Source: CAZVNZ01 sp964628515 (GTDB lineage: Bacteria; Bacillota; Clostridia; Christensenellales; Christensenellaceae). From it: 64,000 nt of DNA. The notes beneath the pieces are model-generated. The model had not been told where the DNA came from and searched no databases. It saw nothing but the letters and a program-made list of their open reading frames with translations. A program made the translations under genes and the position numbers. The stretch covers positions 114,923 through 178,922 of the forward strand of contig CAZVNZ010000002.1 of assembly GCA_964628515.1 (NCBI GenBank). The letters are read 5' to 3'. Of this stretch, positions 27,501 through 36,035 are shown in pieces (within the stretch, counting starts at the first letter, position 1; each line of letters opens with the position of its first letter).

Positions 27501-27841
27501 GTGACTGCTTATTTTGTAAAATAATTGCAGGGGAAATACCTTGCAACAAAAAGTACGAAGACGAGTACGTGTTGGCCTTTGAAGATATAAAAAAAGAGGC
27601 TCCTGTACATATTTTGGTTGTGCCTAAAATTCATATAGACAACATTTTAGGGTACAGCGAGGAAACAAGTGTGTATTTTAATAAAATACTTGAGGCAATA
27701 GGCAAAATAACCAAAGAGCAGGGAATAGACGAAAGCGGATTCAGATGCGTAATAAACACCAACGATGACGGCGGACAAACAGTGCACCATATGCATTGGC
27801 ATATAATAGGAAAGCGCAGAATGTTATGGCCTCCAGGCTGA
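27497..27841 (+). CDS. HIT-family nucleotide-binding hydrolase (HinT-like)
   Basis: 114 residues, the size of bacterial HinT. Contains CLFCKIIAGEIP at the start, IHILVVPKIHIDN, and the histidine triad HHMHWHIIG at the C-terminus. Such proteins hydrolyse purine nucleoside phosphoramidates and aminoacyl-AMP. ATG overlaps the mtaB stop (ATGA). Last gene of the prmA-rsmE-mtaB-HIT run; rpsU follows with its own promoter. Confidence 0.93.
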   Translation: MSDCLFCKIIAGEIPCNKKYEDEYVLAFEDIKKEAPVHILVVPKIHIDNILGYSEETSVYFNKILEAIGKITKEQGIDESGFRCVINTNDDGGQTVHHMHWHIIGKRRMLWPPG

Positions 27842-27889
27842 TTTTATGTGCTGTTATGGGGTAATTGGTAGTGGGGGAACAAAAAATAC

Positions 27890-27918
27890 TTGACATCCCC
27901 ACGTATATTATATATAAT
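27890..27918 (+). promoter_or_regulatory. Consensus sigma-A promoter of rpsU
   Basis: TTGACA (27890-27895), 17-base spacer, TATAAT (27913-27918); the start of transcription would be near 27925, about 57 bases before the rpsU ATG. Confidence 0.85.
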
Positions 27919-27981
27919 TTAACATATTAAAAAACTCCTACTTTTAGTTAAGCATATGAGTATGGGAGGAGGCGAGAAGCA

Positions 27982-28155
27982 ATGTCTGAAATACGTGTTG
28001 GCGAAAACGAAACATTAGAAAGTGCTCTTAGACGTTTTAAACGTAAATGTGCAAGAGCAGGTGTTTTAGCTGAAATCAGAAAACGTGAACATTATGAAAA
28101 GCCCAGCGTAAAAAGAAAGAAAAAGGCTGAGGCTGCAAGAAAAAGAAAACACTGA
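27982..28155 (+). CDS. rpsU: 30S ribosomal protein S21
   Basis: 57 residues, the usual length for S21. The sequence has the family's start (SEIRVGENETLESALRRFKR) and a strongly basic C-terminus (KRKKKAEAARKRKH). It joins the small subunit near the anti-Shine-Dalgarno region. Start ATG with GGGAGGAGGCG about ten bases upstream, an unusually strong ribosome site. Own promoter and own terminator; HIT protein upstream and an accessory patch downstream. Confidence 0.96.
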   Translation: MSEIRVGENETLESALRRFKRKCARAGVLAEIRKREHYEKPSVKRKKKAEAARKRKH

Positions 28156-28166
28156 TTATGTTAATT

Positions 28167-28201
28167 AAAATAACCGTCCTTTGATGGATGGTTATTTTTT
28201 C
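28167..28201 (+). terminator. Terminator of rpsU
   Basis: Stem 28167-28179 (core TAACCGTCC) with 28186-28198 (core GGATGGTTA; one G-U pair), six-base loop, T tract 28195-28200. It starts 12 bases after the rpsU stop. Confidence 0.85.
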
Positions 28202-28370
28202 TTATTGTTTTTTTATATGTGGCAAACGTTTGATTGTAAAGTTTAAATGGCTGTAAATGGATAGGAAAGGATGTAAATTGTCTTTCCCTGCAAGAAACGT
28301 TGTTTACCCAGTATTGCTCCCTAAAACAAATGTAAAAATTCCTTAAAATGAGGATACTTATATAAACAAT

Positions 28371-28898
28371 ATGGTTGTAACATTAAACAACACCACTTTA
28401 GCCGACTACAACAAATATTTGGATAAAGAGGCTGTTGTAAGCTATTATGTTGCTACGCAAAATCAACAAAAAGACTCCGTCTCTATGTTTGTGGCAGCCA
28501 CTATACCAAGTAGTATTTGTATAATAATATCTGTATTTGCAGGGCTTTTAATGGTGGTTACATCAATTTCTATGCGGTTTTTTGAAATGCGCCGTCAAAT
28601 TGCTGTTATGCAAACCTTTGGGTTTTCGCCAAGCAGAATATCATTTATGTTGCTTAGTGAAAACCTATTGCAATTTATAATTGCCCTTGTTTTTGCAATT
28701 CCGGTAGGCAAAGTGCTGTTAGATGCGCTTAATAAAATAACGGAAATAAAAACGGTTACGTTTAGCGATTATTTTTTTCCCACGGGTATACTGCTTGGAG
28801 CAGGTTTAACTCTGTTTTATATTGTGATTGCAATAATTCCTTATTATTTTAAAATTCGCAAAATGAATTTAGCCTCAGAGCTAAAAATTTTAGAGTAG
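28371..28898 (+). pseudogene. FtsX-type ABC permease, C-terminal remnant
   Basis: The 175 residues match only the last part of a MacB/FtsX-type permease: a short extracellular piece, then three hydrophobic helices (about 45-67, 99-118, 138-160) with the conserved cytoplasmic segment MRRQIAVMQTFGFSPSRISFMLLSENL between the first two and a basic tail ending LASELKILE. The full-length family has a long N-terminal part (first helix and large extracellular domain), missing here; an in-frame TAA lies upstream and no ribosome site suits the ATG. There is no ABC ATPase gene beside it. Most likely a decayed fragment; expression as a short permease is not excluded. Its last 36 coding bases recur at 30587. 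Confidence 0.7.
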
Positions 28899-28908
28899 TG
28901 GGGGGAAA
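28863..28908 (+). repeat. 46-bp direct repeat, left copy
   Basis: The end of the permease remnant and ten bases beyond, from ATGAATTTAGCC to GGGGGGAAA, repeated at 30587-30632 with one substitution (A to G at repeat position 30). The two copies bracket the DUF4214 gene. Confidence 0.9.
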
Positions 28909-28918
28909 TGTTTAATGT

Positions 28919-28956
28919 AATAATGGGTTATGAAGTCGAAGCCATAACCCATTATT
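28919..28956. terminator. Bidirectional terminator-like hairpin between the permease remnant and the DUF4214 gene
   Basis: AATAATGGGTTATG (28919-28932) and CATAACCCATTATT (28943-28956) form a perfect 14-bp stem with a ten-base loop, placed between two converging genes. The T tracts are short, so termination strength is uncertain. Confidence 0.65.
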
Positions 28957-28979
28957 TGACAAATCATTGTAATTTTGAC

Positions 28980-30350
28980 TTACATAGCATTATAAAATGC
29001 TTCCCATAGGGCATCACATTCATCTATGTATACATCCATAAGTCTAAATGCCCAACTTTCATATGTACTGTAATTATCGGGGTCGTAGTATATATGTACT
29101 TTTGCCATTTCGCCTACACCTTCATTTACTATAGTAGCCATAATATCTATTTTTTGAATTAATAAATTGGAAATTGCATTTATATCTCCATTTAATGCAG
29201 GATATTCAGCATTAAATTCGGCAACTACTCTCGGGGTAGTGTTTCTCAACTTTGCGGAATATTCGTCAAAAATTGATTGATACCTACTATTCACATCCGG
29301 AGTGGGATTTGGAACAGGATTAGGATTAGGTGAAGGATTTGGAGCAGGGCTTACATAGTTTTCAAGTGTTCCTCTGTCAATATCATACTTCTGACATAGG
29401 ATACTAAATTCGTTAGAATTTGTGAATCCTGCAAGTACATTTTGCCTATGTGCGCCATTATTTAAAGCAGATATCCAACTTTGTAACCCGGTGGGATCCG
29501 CTTCTCTACCAAAAAAAGCTTTGTACATTATTTTTACATACTCTTCATTACTTAGATTTCTTGCTAAAAACTCCGGACTAAATACAAAGCCATACGCTAC
29601 TTGTGCTCCGGTAGTAAGTTTGCTTTGAAGTGCCTGCGTCCATTCGCTCAATCCCTGTTCGTCTGCATCTCTTTGTAGACACAGTTTATAAAATCTTGCG
29701 ACAAAAACGGAAATACTGGGTGTTAATTCTACAGGAGACAATTCTAATTGTCCCCTTTGAATTCCGTAATTATTGCATAGTGCCGTAAACTCATCGGAAT
29801 TAACAAAACCCGATAATAAATATTTGCGAGAGTAGCCTTCGTTAATTACATTCTGCCAAGCGGATAGCCCTCCGCTATCTGCTTCTCTGCCAAAAAAGGC
29901 ATTATATAATGCTTTGATATATTCGGTATCCGAAAGATTTTTGTTTATAAATTCTTGACTGAAAATAAATCCATGAGCCACATTTGCACCGGTTGCAGTA
30001 CCATTTATTAAGGCATCGCTCCATTCTTGCAGACCCTTACTATCCGGAGTTCTGCCCAAACATACTTTATACATACGTGTTACAAAATCTTGCACGCCGG
30101 TATTTTGGGGTTCGTAAACAGATTCTTGAAGTTGGGATTCGTTTTGCATCGGCTTTTCATCTGATATTTCAGGTGTTTTCAAGAATACTTCCGTTTTTTG
30201 CTCGACAATTTCAGGCGCATTTTGCGGTGCCGGTAATTCTGAGATTTCAGTTAAAGATGAATCCTCTTGTGCATTGGTGCTAAATAGTGGGATGACAATT
30301 AGTGTTATTGTAAGCATAACTAACAATAACTTTTGGGTGATTTTTTTCAT
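28980..30350 (-). CDS. Secreted protein with DUF4214 repeats
   Basis: 456 residues. A signal peptide (about 1-27, ending near STNAQ) is followed by a Glu/Pro-rich stretch, then two homologous blocks of about 120 residues (85-200 and 213-330), each with two DUF4214-like units: FVTRMYKVCLGRTPDSKGLQEW, ALYNAFFGREADSGGLSAW (split), and matching FYKLCLQRDADEQGLSEW and YKAFFGREADPTGLQSW. DUF4214 often occurs in extracellular or adhesin-like proteins; the function is unknown. A Pro/Asn linker (332-350) leads to a unique helical C-terminal domain of about 105 residues. It sits alone, flanked by a 46-bp direct repeat, which hints at acquisition as a cassette. Confidence 0.85.
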   Translation of the reverse strand: MKKITQKLLLVMLTITLIVIPLFSTNAQEDSSLTEISELPAPQNAPEIVEQKTEVFLKTPEISDEKPMQNESQLQESVYEPQNTGVQDFVTRMYKVCLGRTPDSKGLQEWSDALINGTATGANVAHGFIFSQEFINKNLSDTEYIKALYNAFFGREADSGGLSAWQNVINEGYSRKYLLSGFVNSDEFTALCNNYGIQRGQLELSPVELTPSISVFVARFYKLCLQRDADEQGLSEWTQALQSKLTTGAQVAYGFVFSPEFLARNLSNEEYVKIMYKAFFGREADPTGLQSWISALNNGAHRQNVLAGFTNSNEFSILCQKYDIDRGTLENYVSPAPNPSPNPNPVPNPTPDVNSRYQSIFDEYSAKLRNTTPRVVAEFNAEYPALNGDINAISNLLIQKIDIMATIVNEGVGEMAKVHIYYDPDNYSTYESWAFRLMDVYIDECDALWEAFYNAM

Positions 30351-30488
30351 AATACATACTCCTTAAAATATTTTTATAAATATAATATATGTTTCTTAAA
30401 ATATATAATATTTTCGAGTAAATAATATAATGTGATTTTAAGCATAACACATTTACAAAGCAATATCAATTACTATCACCGATATTTA

Positions 30489-30516
30489 TTTAAGTTTGAC
30501 ATATGCCAAACTTAAA
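30489..30516. promoter_or_regulatory. Palindrome, possible operator
   Basis: TTTAAGTTTG (30489-30498) and CAAACTTAAA (30507-30516) are perfect inverted arms around ACATATGC. No T tract follows, so a terminator is unlikely; a dimeric regulator site controlling the DUF4214 or the Fic gene is possible. No regulator gene is nearby. Confidence 0.5.
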
Positions 30517-30586
30517 ATAATAACATCTTAATATAAATTTTTTTGATGTACTTAAAATTATTTTTCAAATATAGTATAATAACTAT

Positions 30587-30632
30587 ATGAATTTAGCCTC
30601 AGAGCTAAAAATTTTGGAGTAGTGGGGGGAAA
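30587..30632 (+). repeat. 46-bp direct repeat, right copy
   Basis: 45 of 46 bases match 28863-28908, including the final 12 codons of the permease remnant (MNLASELKILE and stop) and the trailing G run. Here there is no permease upstream: the copy is detached from any coding sequence. Confidence 0.9.
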
Positions 30633-30720
30633 AATAAAACATAAATATTGACTACATTAACGGATAGTGCTAAAATTCACTACATATAATAATAAAATGC
30701 TAAGTGTATGAGGTTAATAA

Positions 30721-31479
30721 ATGGGATTGAATAAAGAAATAAACAAGCATTGTAAAGAAGTGGGAGATCTACTTACGAAAATCGAGACAATAAAGGAAAA
30801 CAGCCTTGTTTGGAACTCCTTTTATACGGATTTTGAATATAGGTTTTGCTGGGCATCCAACAGTCTTGAAGGAAACACGCTTTCCTTAAATGACACTATT
30901 GGCATAATTGACTTCGACGAAGTAAGAAACGATCACTCTTACAAAGAGTACACGCAGGCAAAAGCTTTGTATAATGCAATAAAAAACTTGCGTGTTACGG
31001 GGCAGGAAATCACGGAAAGCTGGCTTAAGGAAAACAACGGCATAATAATTAGCGGTATTGGAGAGTATCGAGTGCAAAATATTGTTTCAGGCTCTTTGGT
31101 GGATGCAAAACATCGTTTGCCGGATTTTACCGAAATTCCTAAGCTTATGGAGAAATATCTTAATAGTATTAAAAATGGGCAATTTGAAAAAATCTCTCAA
31201 AAAATAGAGGCTTTGGCGGTTGCATACTTAGATTTTTTGTGCATACACCCCTTTGCCGAGGGCAACGGCAAGGTGGGCAGATTGCTGTTTAACCAACTAA
31301 TACTTAATTATGGGCTTTTGCCGGTTACCTATAAATGTAAAGCTAAGTACAAACAGGCATTAAGTGTGTACGAAAAAACAAAGGACACAAGCCCAATGAT
31401 ACAGCTAATTTGCGACGAGCAAAAGACGGCAGTCAAGCGTTTAGAGAAAATTTACGATAAAATAAAAAAAAAGGAATAG
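30721..31479 (+). CDS. Fic-domain protein (class II, N-terminal inhibitory helix)
   Basis: 252 residues. The catalytic Fic loop HPFAEGNGKVGR is at 176-187 (His176 as base), giving AMP or other nucleotidyl transfer to a target hydroxyl. Near the N-terminus SNSLEG (46-51) fits the inhibitory motif [S/T]xxxE[G/N], with Glu50 expected to block ATP; this is the class II layout where the inhibitor lies in the same chain before the Fic core. No separate antitoxin gene or partner is nearby. Fic loop position eight is Lys (GNGK) rather than the more usual Arg. ATG start with GAGG seven bases upstream. The target is unknown. Confidence 0.92.
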   Translation: MGLNKEINKHCKEVGDLLTKIETIKENSLVWNSFYTDFEYRFCWASNSLEGNTLSLNDTIGIIDFDEVRNDHSYKEYTQAKALYNAIKNLRVTGQEITESWLKENNGIIISGIGEYRVQNIVSGSLVDAKHRLPDFTEIPKLMEKYLNSIKNGQFEKISQKIEALAVAYLDFLCIHPFAEGNGKVGRLLFNQLILNYGLLPVTYKCKAKYKQALSVYEKTKDTSPMIQLICDEQKTAVKRLEKIYDKIKKKE

Positions 31480-31592
31480 CATTTATAAAGGTAAATTTAG
31501 GGTGTCACTCCAAAAACTTTTATTAAATTTCTATTAATGTACTTATAATTCTCCCCCAAATATATTATAATGGTTAAAACGGAGGTAGTGCT

Positions 31593-32330
31593 ATGAAGAA
31601 AATATATATAACTGCAATTACGGTGCTGGCATTTTTGGTGATAGCGGTTGGATGTTCAAAAGAGGTTACACCGCAAATTATAGACGTACCTAAGGTAATC
31701 GAGCAACCGGCGGCGCCGGAGGAATCCCAAAGTACATTAAGTGTAGTTTCCACAGAAACTATAAAAACGGTGCCGGATGTAGCGTATATTTATTTAGGAG
31801 TGGTTACAAAAAATAACGATGCTAATACGGCGCAAAGTGAAAACGGGCGTATTTCATCCGATTTTATAACTGCAATTAAAACCTTTGGTATTACGGACGC
31901 AGATATAGAAACATCAAACATTAATATATATCAAGATTACGACAGTAAAAACTATGTGGTGGACAACACCTATAAAGTAAGAATTAACGATATTGCTAAT
32001 TTAGGCGCTATTATAGACTCCGCAACAAGTGCAGGGGCAAACTCCACCTATTCTCTTAACTTTGATGTTAAAAATAGGGAGGAGCTTTATATTCAGGCTT
32101 TGGCAAAAGCAATGGAAAGTGCCAAAGTAAAGGCAGAATCCATGGCAAACGCAGGTGGGTATAAATTAGTAAGACCACTATCCATATCCGAGGCAGGTGC
32201 AGGAAATGTAGTTTATCCCATGATGGCAACCGAGGCAAAGGCGGATGCGGGGGGGGGTAATGTAATACCCGTTGCTCCAAGCGAAATAGAAATTAGCGCA
32301 AGCATAAACGCTACATATATTATTAAATAG
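31593..32330 (+). CDS. SIMPL-domain (DUF541) lipoprotein
   Basis: 245 residues. A lipoprotein signal with lipobox AVGC (Cys about 21) is followed by a SIMPL domain: SVVSTETIKTVPDVAYIYLGV, NINIYQDYD and QALAKAMESAKVKAESMANAGG are typical. It would be anchored outside the membrane. Known members (BP26 and others) form multimeric channel-like rings, and some affect stress responses; the role here is unknown. Start ATG with GGAGG ten bases upstream. Appears monocistronic. Confidence 0.88.
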   Translation: MKKIYITAITVLAFLVIAVGCSKEVTPQIIDVPKVIEQPAAPEESQSTLSVVSTETIKTVPDVAYIYLGVVTKNNDANTAQSENGRISSDFITAIKTFGITDADIETSNINIYQDYDSKNYVVDNTYKVRINDIANLGAIIDSATSAGANSTYSLNFDVKNREELYIQALAKAMESAKVKAESMANAGGYKLVRPLSISEAGAGNVVYPMMATEAKADAGGGNVIPVAPSEIEISASINATYIIK

Positions 32331-32335
32331 AAAAA

Positions 32336-32364
32336 TTGAAATTTTTCCGAAAAAATGCTATAAT
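32336..32364 (+). promoter_or_regulatory. Promoter of the polA operon
   Basis: TTGAAA (32336-32341), 17-base spacer, TATAAT (32359-32364), with TGC directly before the -10 (extended -10). The polA ATG is 32 bases downstream of the -10. Confidence 0.82.
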
Positions 32365-32395
32365 ATACATAAAAAAATTACGGTAAAGGAAATTT

Positions 32396-34912
32396 ATGTC
32401 TTTATTATTATCAATAGATGGCAACAGTTTGCTACACAGAGCCTATTGGGCGTTGCCGGAAATGCACGATTCTCAAAAAAGACCAACCAATGCGGTGTAT
32501 GGTTTTTTTGCTATGTTGTTTAAAATTATTGAGGAGTACAACCCAAATTACGTAGCGGTAGCCTTCGATTTAAAAGAAAAAACCTTTAGGCATAATATGT
32601 TTAAAGAATATAAAGCAGGCAGGCGAAAAACTCCGGAGGATTTAATTGTTCAGTTTGATTATCTAAAAGATGCGCTTACCACCATTGGTATAGGAATAAT
32701 AGGAGCAGAAGGCTTTGAGGCGGACGATATTATAGGTGCGCTCTCCATAAAAGCAACGCAAAACAACGTACAAAACATTATTTTTACAGGAGATAAAGAC
32801 GAGCTGCAACTAATAAGCGAAAATGTTAATGTGGCACTAACCAAAAAGGGTGTCTCCGAAATTAAACTAATGACTACCCAAGCACTAAAGGAAGAAATGG
32901 GAATTACCCCCTTGCAAATTATAGAGTTAAAAGCATTAATGGGGGATACCTCGGATAATATTTCAGGAGTAGCCGGAGTGGGAGAAAAAACCGCCCTTAA
33001 GCTAATTTCGGAATACGGCAACATAGAAAACTTGTATAAAAACATAGAAAACCTACCCAAAAACAAGTTATACGAAAAGCTAAAAAACGGCGAAAAGGAC
33101 GCATTTTTATCCAAAGAGCTTGCAACAATAGCGGTAGATATGCCACTTAAAACCACTTTAGAAGAATTAAAATTTAACGGTTTTGCACCAAAAGCAATGG
33201 AGGAAATGTGCCTCAAATACTCCTTTAATAACTTTTTAAAAAGGTTTACAGAGCATACTGCCACACCACCAAAACGAGAAATAGAAACAATAACGCTTAG
33301 CATAGATAGCCTTCAAGTTTTAGATGATGCACAAGAAATTGCACTAATGTTTAGAGACAACATTTTTTTAGCCACAGACAGTAATAGGGAATACGAAATT
33401 AAGCTAAAACAAACCCTTATAGATGATGGTTACGATTTACTCCAAGTTTTAGAGGCGCTAAAGCCCTATTTAAACACCAAAAAAATAATTGCTCACGATA
33501 TTAAGGCAATAAACCATAAATATTTTAGCTACGGCATACATATTAAAGCTTTTTTTGATATTATGCTTGCCGACTGGGTGCTAAACCCATCCCATTCAAA
33601 ATACGATATACAAAGTATTTTTAGCAGAGAAAACAAACAGGTAAACTGTTGCGAAATGCTTTTAATATACAGCGAGCAAAAAGAAAACGCAGAAAAAAAT
33701 AATTTAAACAAGGTGCTTTACGAAATTGAGTTTCCATTGTTAGAAGTGTTGTTTAATATGGAAGAGGAAGGCTTTTTTGTTTGCGAAAACACACTTAAAG
33801 AATTAGGGGAAAAGTACAGCAAAAAAATTGACGAGCTTACGGTAAAAATTTATAATTGTGCGGACTGCACCTTTAATATAAATTCCACCAAACAATTAGC
33901 GGAGGTGTTGTTTGAAAAACTTATGCTACCATCCGCAAAAAAGACAAAAACAGGGTACTCCACCAATATAGAAGTTTTAGAGCAATTAGAGGATAAACAC
34001 GAAATTATCCCATATATTATGGAATACAGGACACTAACCAAGCTAAAAAGCACCTATATAGACGGGCTGTTGGCACTCTCTAAAGAGGGTATAATACACA
34101 CCACATTTTTGCAAAGTGCAACGGCAACGGGCAGGCTTTCTTCTGTGGAGCCTAACTTGCAAAACATACCCATAAAAACCGCACTTGCAACGGATATCAG
34201 AAGTGCTTTTATAGCCCCCGAGGGCTACACCATAATTTCTGCGGATTACTCCCAAATAGAGCTTAGAATACTTGCACATATTGCAAAGGACAAACACCTA
34301 ACGGATGCGTTTTGCAACAACGAGGATATACACGCAAGAACTGCGGCAGAAATAATTGGGATACCCATTAGCGAAGTTACAAAAAAGCAAAGAGACGAGG
34401 CAAAAGGGGTAAACTTTGGTATTGTGTACGGCATTAGCGATTTTGGGCTTGCAAAAAACATCAACATCACCAGAAAACAAGCAAAACAGTATATAGATAA
34501 ATATTTTGAGGAATTTACAGGGGTACAAAAATATATGAAGGACATTGTGCAAAAAGCTCAAAAAGACGGCTTTGTACGCACAATGTTTGATAGAATAAGA
34601 TATATTCCCGAGCTTTCCTCCAAAAACTTTAATATAAGGTCTTTTGGGCAAAGGGCGGCTCTTAATACACCCATTCAGGGCAGTGCGGCGGATATTATAA
34701 AAATAGCTATGATACACACGGCAAACAGGCTTAATGGGCTAAAATCCAAGCTTGTATTGCAAGTACACGACGAACTCATAATTTATGCGCAGGAAAGGGA
34801 AGTGGAGGAAGTAAAACAATTACTTAAAGATTGCATGCAAAATGCCGTTAGTATTACCGTTCCTCTAACCGTTAATGTTGCACAAGGCAAAAATTGGGCG
34901 GAGGCAAAGTAA
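32396..34912 (+). CDS. polA: DNA polymerase I
   Basis: 838 residues. The N-terminal 5'-3' exonuclease (1-290) shows DGNSLLHRAYWALP, AVAFDLKEKTFRH, EADDIIGAL, FTGDKDELQLI and DTSDNISGVAGVGEKTA. The middle 3'-5' exonuclease-like domain (about 300-460) lacks the DxE and other catalytic acids, so no proofreading is expected, as in Bacillus Pol I. The polymerase domain has FLQSATATGRLSSVEPNLQNIP (motif A precursor), ADYSQIELRILAH, the finger helix RDEAKGVNFGIVYG and the palm QVHDELI. Excises RNA primers and fills gaps. ATG with TAAAGGA upstream; coaE starts immediately after. Confidence 0.96.
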   Translation: MSLLLSIDGNSLLHRAYWALPEMHDSQKRPTNAVYGFFAMLFKIIEEYNPNYVAVAFDLKEKTFRHNMFKEYKAGRRKTPEDLIVQFDYLKDALTTIGIGIIGAEGFEADDIIGALSIKATQNNVQNIIFTGDKDELQLISENVNVALTKKGVSEIKLMTTQALKEEMGITPLQIIELKALMGDTSDNISGVAGVGEKTALKLISEYGNIENLYKNIENLPKNKLYEKLKNGEKDAFLSKELATIAVDMPLKTTLEELKFNGFAPKAMEEMCLKYSFNNFLKRFTEHTATPPKREIETITLSIDSLQVLDDAQEIALMFRDNIFLATDSNREYEIKLKQTLIDDGYDLLQVLEALKPYLNTKKIIAHDIKAINHKYFSYGIHIKAFFDIMLADWVLNPSHSKYDIQSIFSRENKQVNCCEMLLIYSEQKENAEKNNLNKVLYEIEFPLLEVLFNMEEEGFFVCENTLKELGEKYSKKIDELTVKIYNCADCTFNINSTKQLAEVLFEKLMLPSAKKTKTGYSTNIEVLEQLEDKHEIIPYIMEYRTLTKLKSTYIDGLLALSKEGIIHTTFLQSATATGRLSSVEPNLQNIPIKTALATDIRSAFIAPEGYTIISADYSQIELRILAHIAKDKHLTDAFCNNEDIHARTAAEIIGIPISEVTKKQRDEAKGVNFGIVYGISDFGLAKNINITRKQAKQYIDKYFEEFTGVQKYMKDIVQKAQKDGFVRTMFDRIRYIPELSSKNFNIRSFGQRAALNTPIQGSAADIIKIAMIHTANRLNGLKSKLVLQVHDELIIYAQEREVEEVKQLLKDCMQNAVSITVPLTVNVAQGKNWAEAK

Positions 34913-35494
34913 ATGAAGATTATAGGACTTATGGGCAACAGCGGAAGCGGCAAAAGCACGGTTGCCAAGTATTTAAGACAAAAAGGCGCATATGTTATAG
35001 ATGCAGACCAAATCTCTCACGATGTGTGCGAGGTGGGGCAGGAGGGCTTAGCGGCGGTAAAAGAGCAGTTTGACGGCTATTTTTTTAACGAGGACGGCTC
35101 GCTAAACAGAAGAAGGCTGGGCAGACACGTTTTTGCCAACAAAAAGGAGCTTGAAAAATTAGAAGGTATTTTGCACCCCATCATCAACAAAAAGGTGGAC
35201 GAAATGCTTAAAAACACAAAAGACGAGCTTATAATTGTGGATTGCGCTTTGCTTGTAAAAACGGGGCTTTATAAATTAGCCCACGAGGTTTGGTTGGTAA
35301 AGGCGGATGTAGACACAAAAATAAACAGAATTTGCGCAAGAGACAATATACCTATGGAGCAGGCTTTGCAACGGTTGCGCAATCAATACAGCGAGGATAT
35401 TTTAGTAAGGTATTCTCATAAAATAATACTAAACGACGGATCTGCCGAGATGCTTTATGCACAAATAGAGGATTTACTTAATGAAACAAAATAA
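34913..35494 (+). CDS. coaE: Dephospho-CoA kinase
   Basis: 193 residues. P-loop GNSGSGKSTVAKYL, the CoaE signature DADQISHDV, and LIVVDCALLVKTGL with the later RICARDN lid region. It phosphorylates dephospho-CoA, the last step of CoA synthesis; coaD, the preceding step, is at 62.3 kb. ATG directly follows the polA TAA, and the next gene overlaps its end by 14 bases. Confidence 0.94.
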   Translation: MKIIGLMGNSGSGKSTVAKYLRQKGAYVIDADQISHDVCEVGQEGLAAVKEQFDGYFFNEDGSLNRRRLGRHVFANKKELEKLEGILHPIINKKVDEMLKNTKDELIIVDCALLVKTGLYKLAHEVWLVKADVDTKINRICARDNIPMEQALQRLRNQYSEDILVRYSHKIILNDGSAEMLYAQIEDLLNETK

Positions 35495-36035
35495 ACTTAT
35501 TTTAGTTTTAATTATAATAATTTTAGTGTTTTCCTGTTTTGCTTGCAGTATAATAGACGAAAAACTCTACCCCTTAGAATATAAGGACACCATTAAAAAA
35601 TACGCCACGGAGTATAATTTAGACCCTTACTTAGTGATGGCGGTAATACATACGGAAAGCGGTTTTGACGCACAAGCGGAATCAAAAGCCGGGGCAATGG
35701 GGCTTATGCAGGTAATGCCTACCACAGGGGAGTGGATTGCAGGAAAACCCGAAATAGCAATGGAGGATTTTACGGCGGAGGATTTACTAAACCCCGATAC
35801 CAATATAAAATTCGGGTGTTGGTATTTAAACTTTTTAAGTGATAGATTTGATAATCAAACAAATATGTTGGCTGCCTATAACGCAGGGCATACAAGGGTA
35901 GGAGAATGGCTGGAAAACGAAGAATACGCCAAGGACGGCGAGCTTGTAAACATCCCATACGAAGAAACGGACAACTATGTAGAAAAGGTACAAAAAGCAT
36001 ATGATAAATACAAGGAATTGTATAAAGAAATATAA
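35481..36035 (+). CDS. Membrane-anchored lytic transglycosylase (Slt-type)
   Basis: 184 residues. An N-terminal anchor or signal (about 5-23, LILVLIIIILVFSCF, ending in a Cys that could be lipidated) leads to an SLT/goose-lysozyme-like domain: AVIHTESGFDAQAESKAGAMGLMQVMP, with Glu of TESGF as the catalytic acid, followed by NIKFGCWYL and LAAYNAGHTRVGEWL. It cleaves peptidoglycan glycan strands. Overlaps the end of coaE by 14 bases, so it is translated from the polA operon. Confidence 0.93.
   Translation: MKQNKLILVLIIIILVFSCFACSIIDEKLYPLEYKDTIKKYATEYNLDPYLVMAVIHTESGFDAQAESKAGAMGLMQVMPTTGEWIAGKPEIAMEDFTAEDLLNPDTNIKFGCWYLNFLSDRFDNQTNMLAAYNAGHTRVGEWLENEEYAKDGELVNIPYEETDNYVEKVQKAYDKYKELYKEI

Larger units (their letters stand above)
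30351..30720. other. 370-base AT-rich intergenic region with palindrome and repeat
   Basis: Very AT-rich. It contains the near-perfect palindrome at 30489-30516, a TATAAT at 30575-30580 with only a weak -35 (TTAAAA, 17 bases before), and the right copy of the 46-bp repeat (30587-30632). The DUF4214 gene reads away to the left and the Fic gene to the right. No gene was found. Confidence 0.6.

Noticed and set aside
28201..28370. A hidden gene between rpsU and the permease remnant
   Set aside because: Only short frames (under 25 codons) with stops; none has a good ribosome site or a recognisable sequence.
28863..30632. 46-bp repeat treated as certain attachment sites of an integrative element
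   Set aside because: No integrase, excisionase or other mobility gene lies between or near the copies, so the idea is kept only as a hypothesis.
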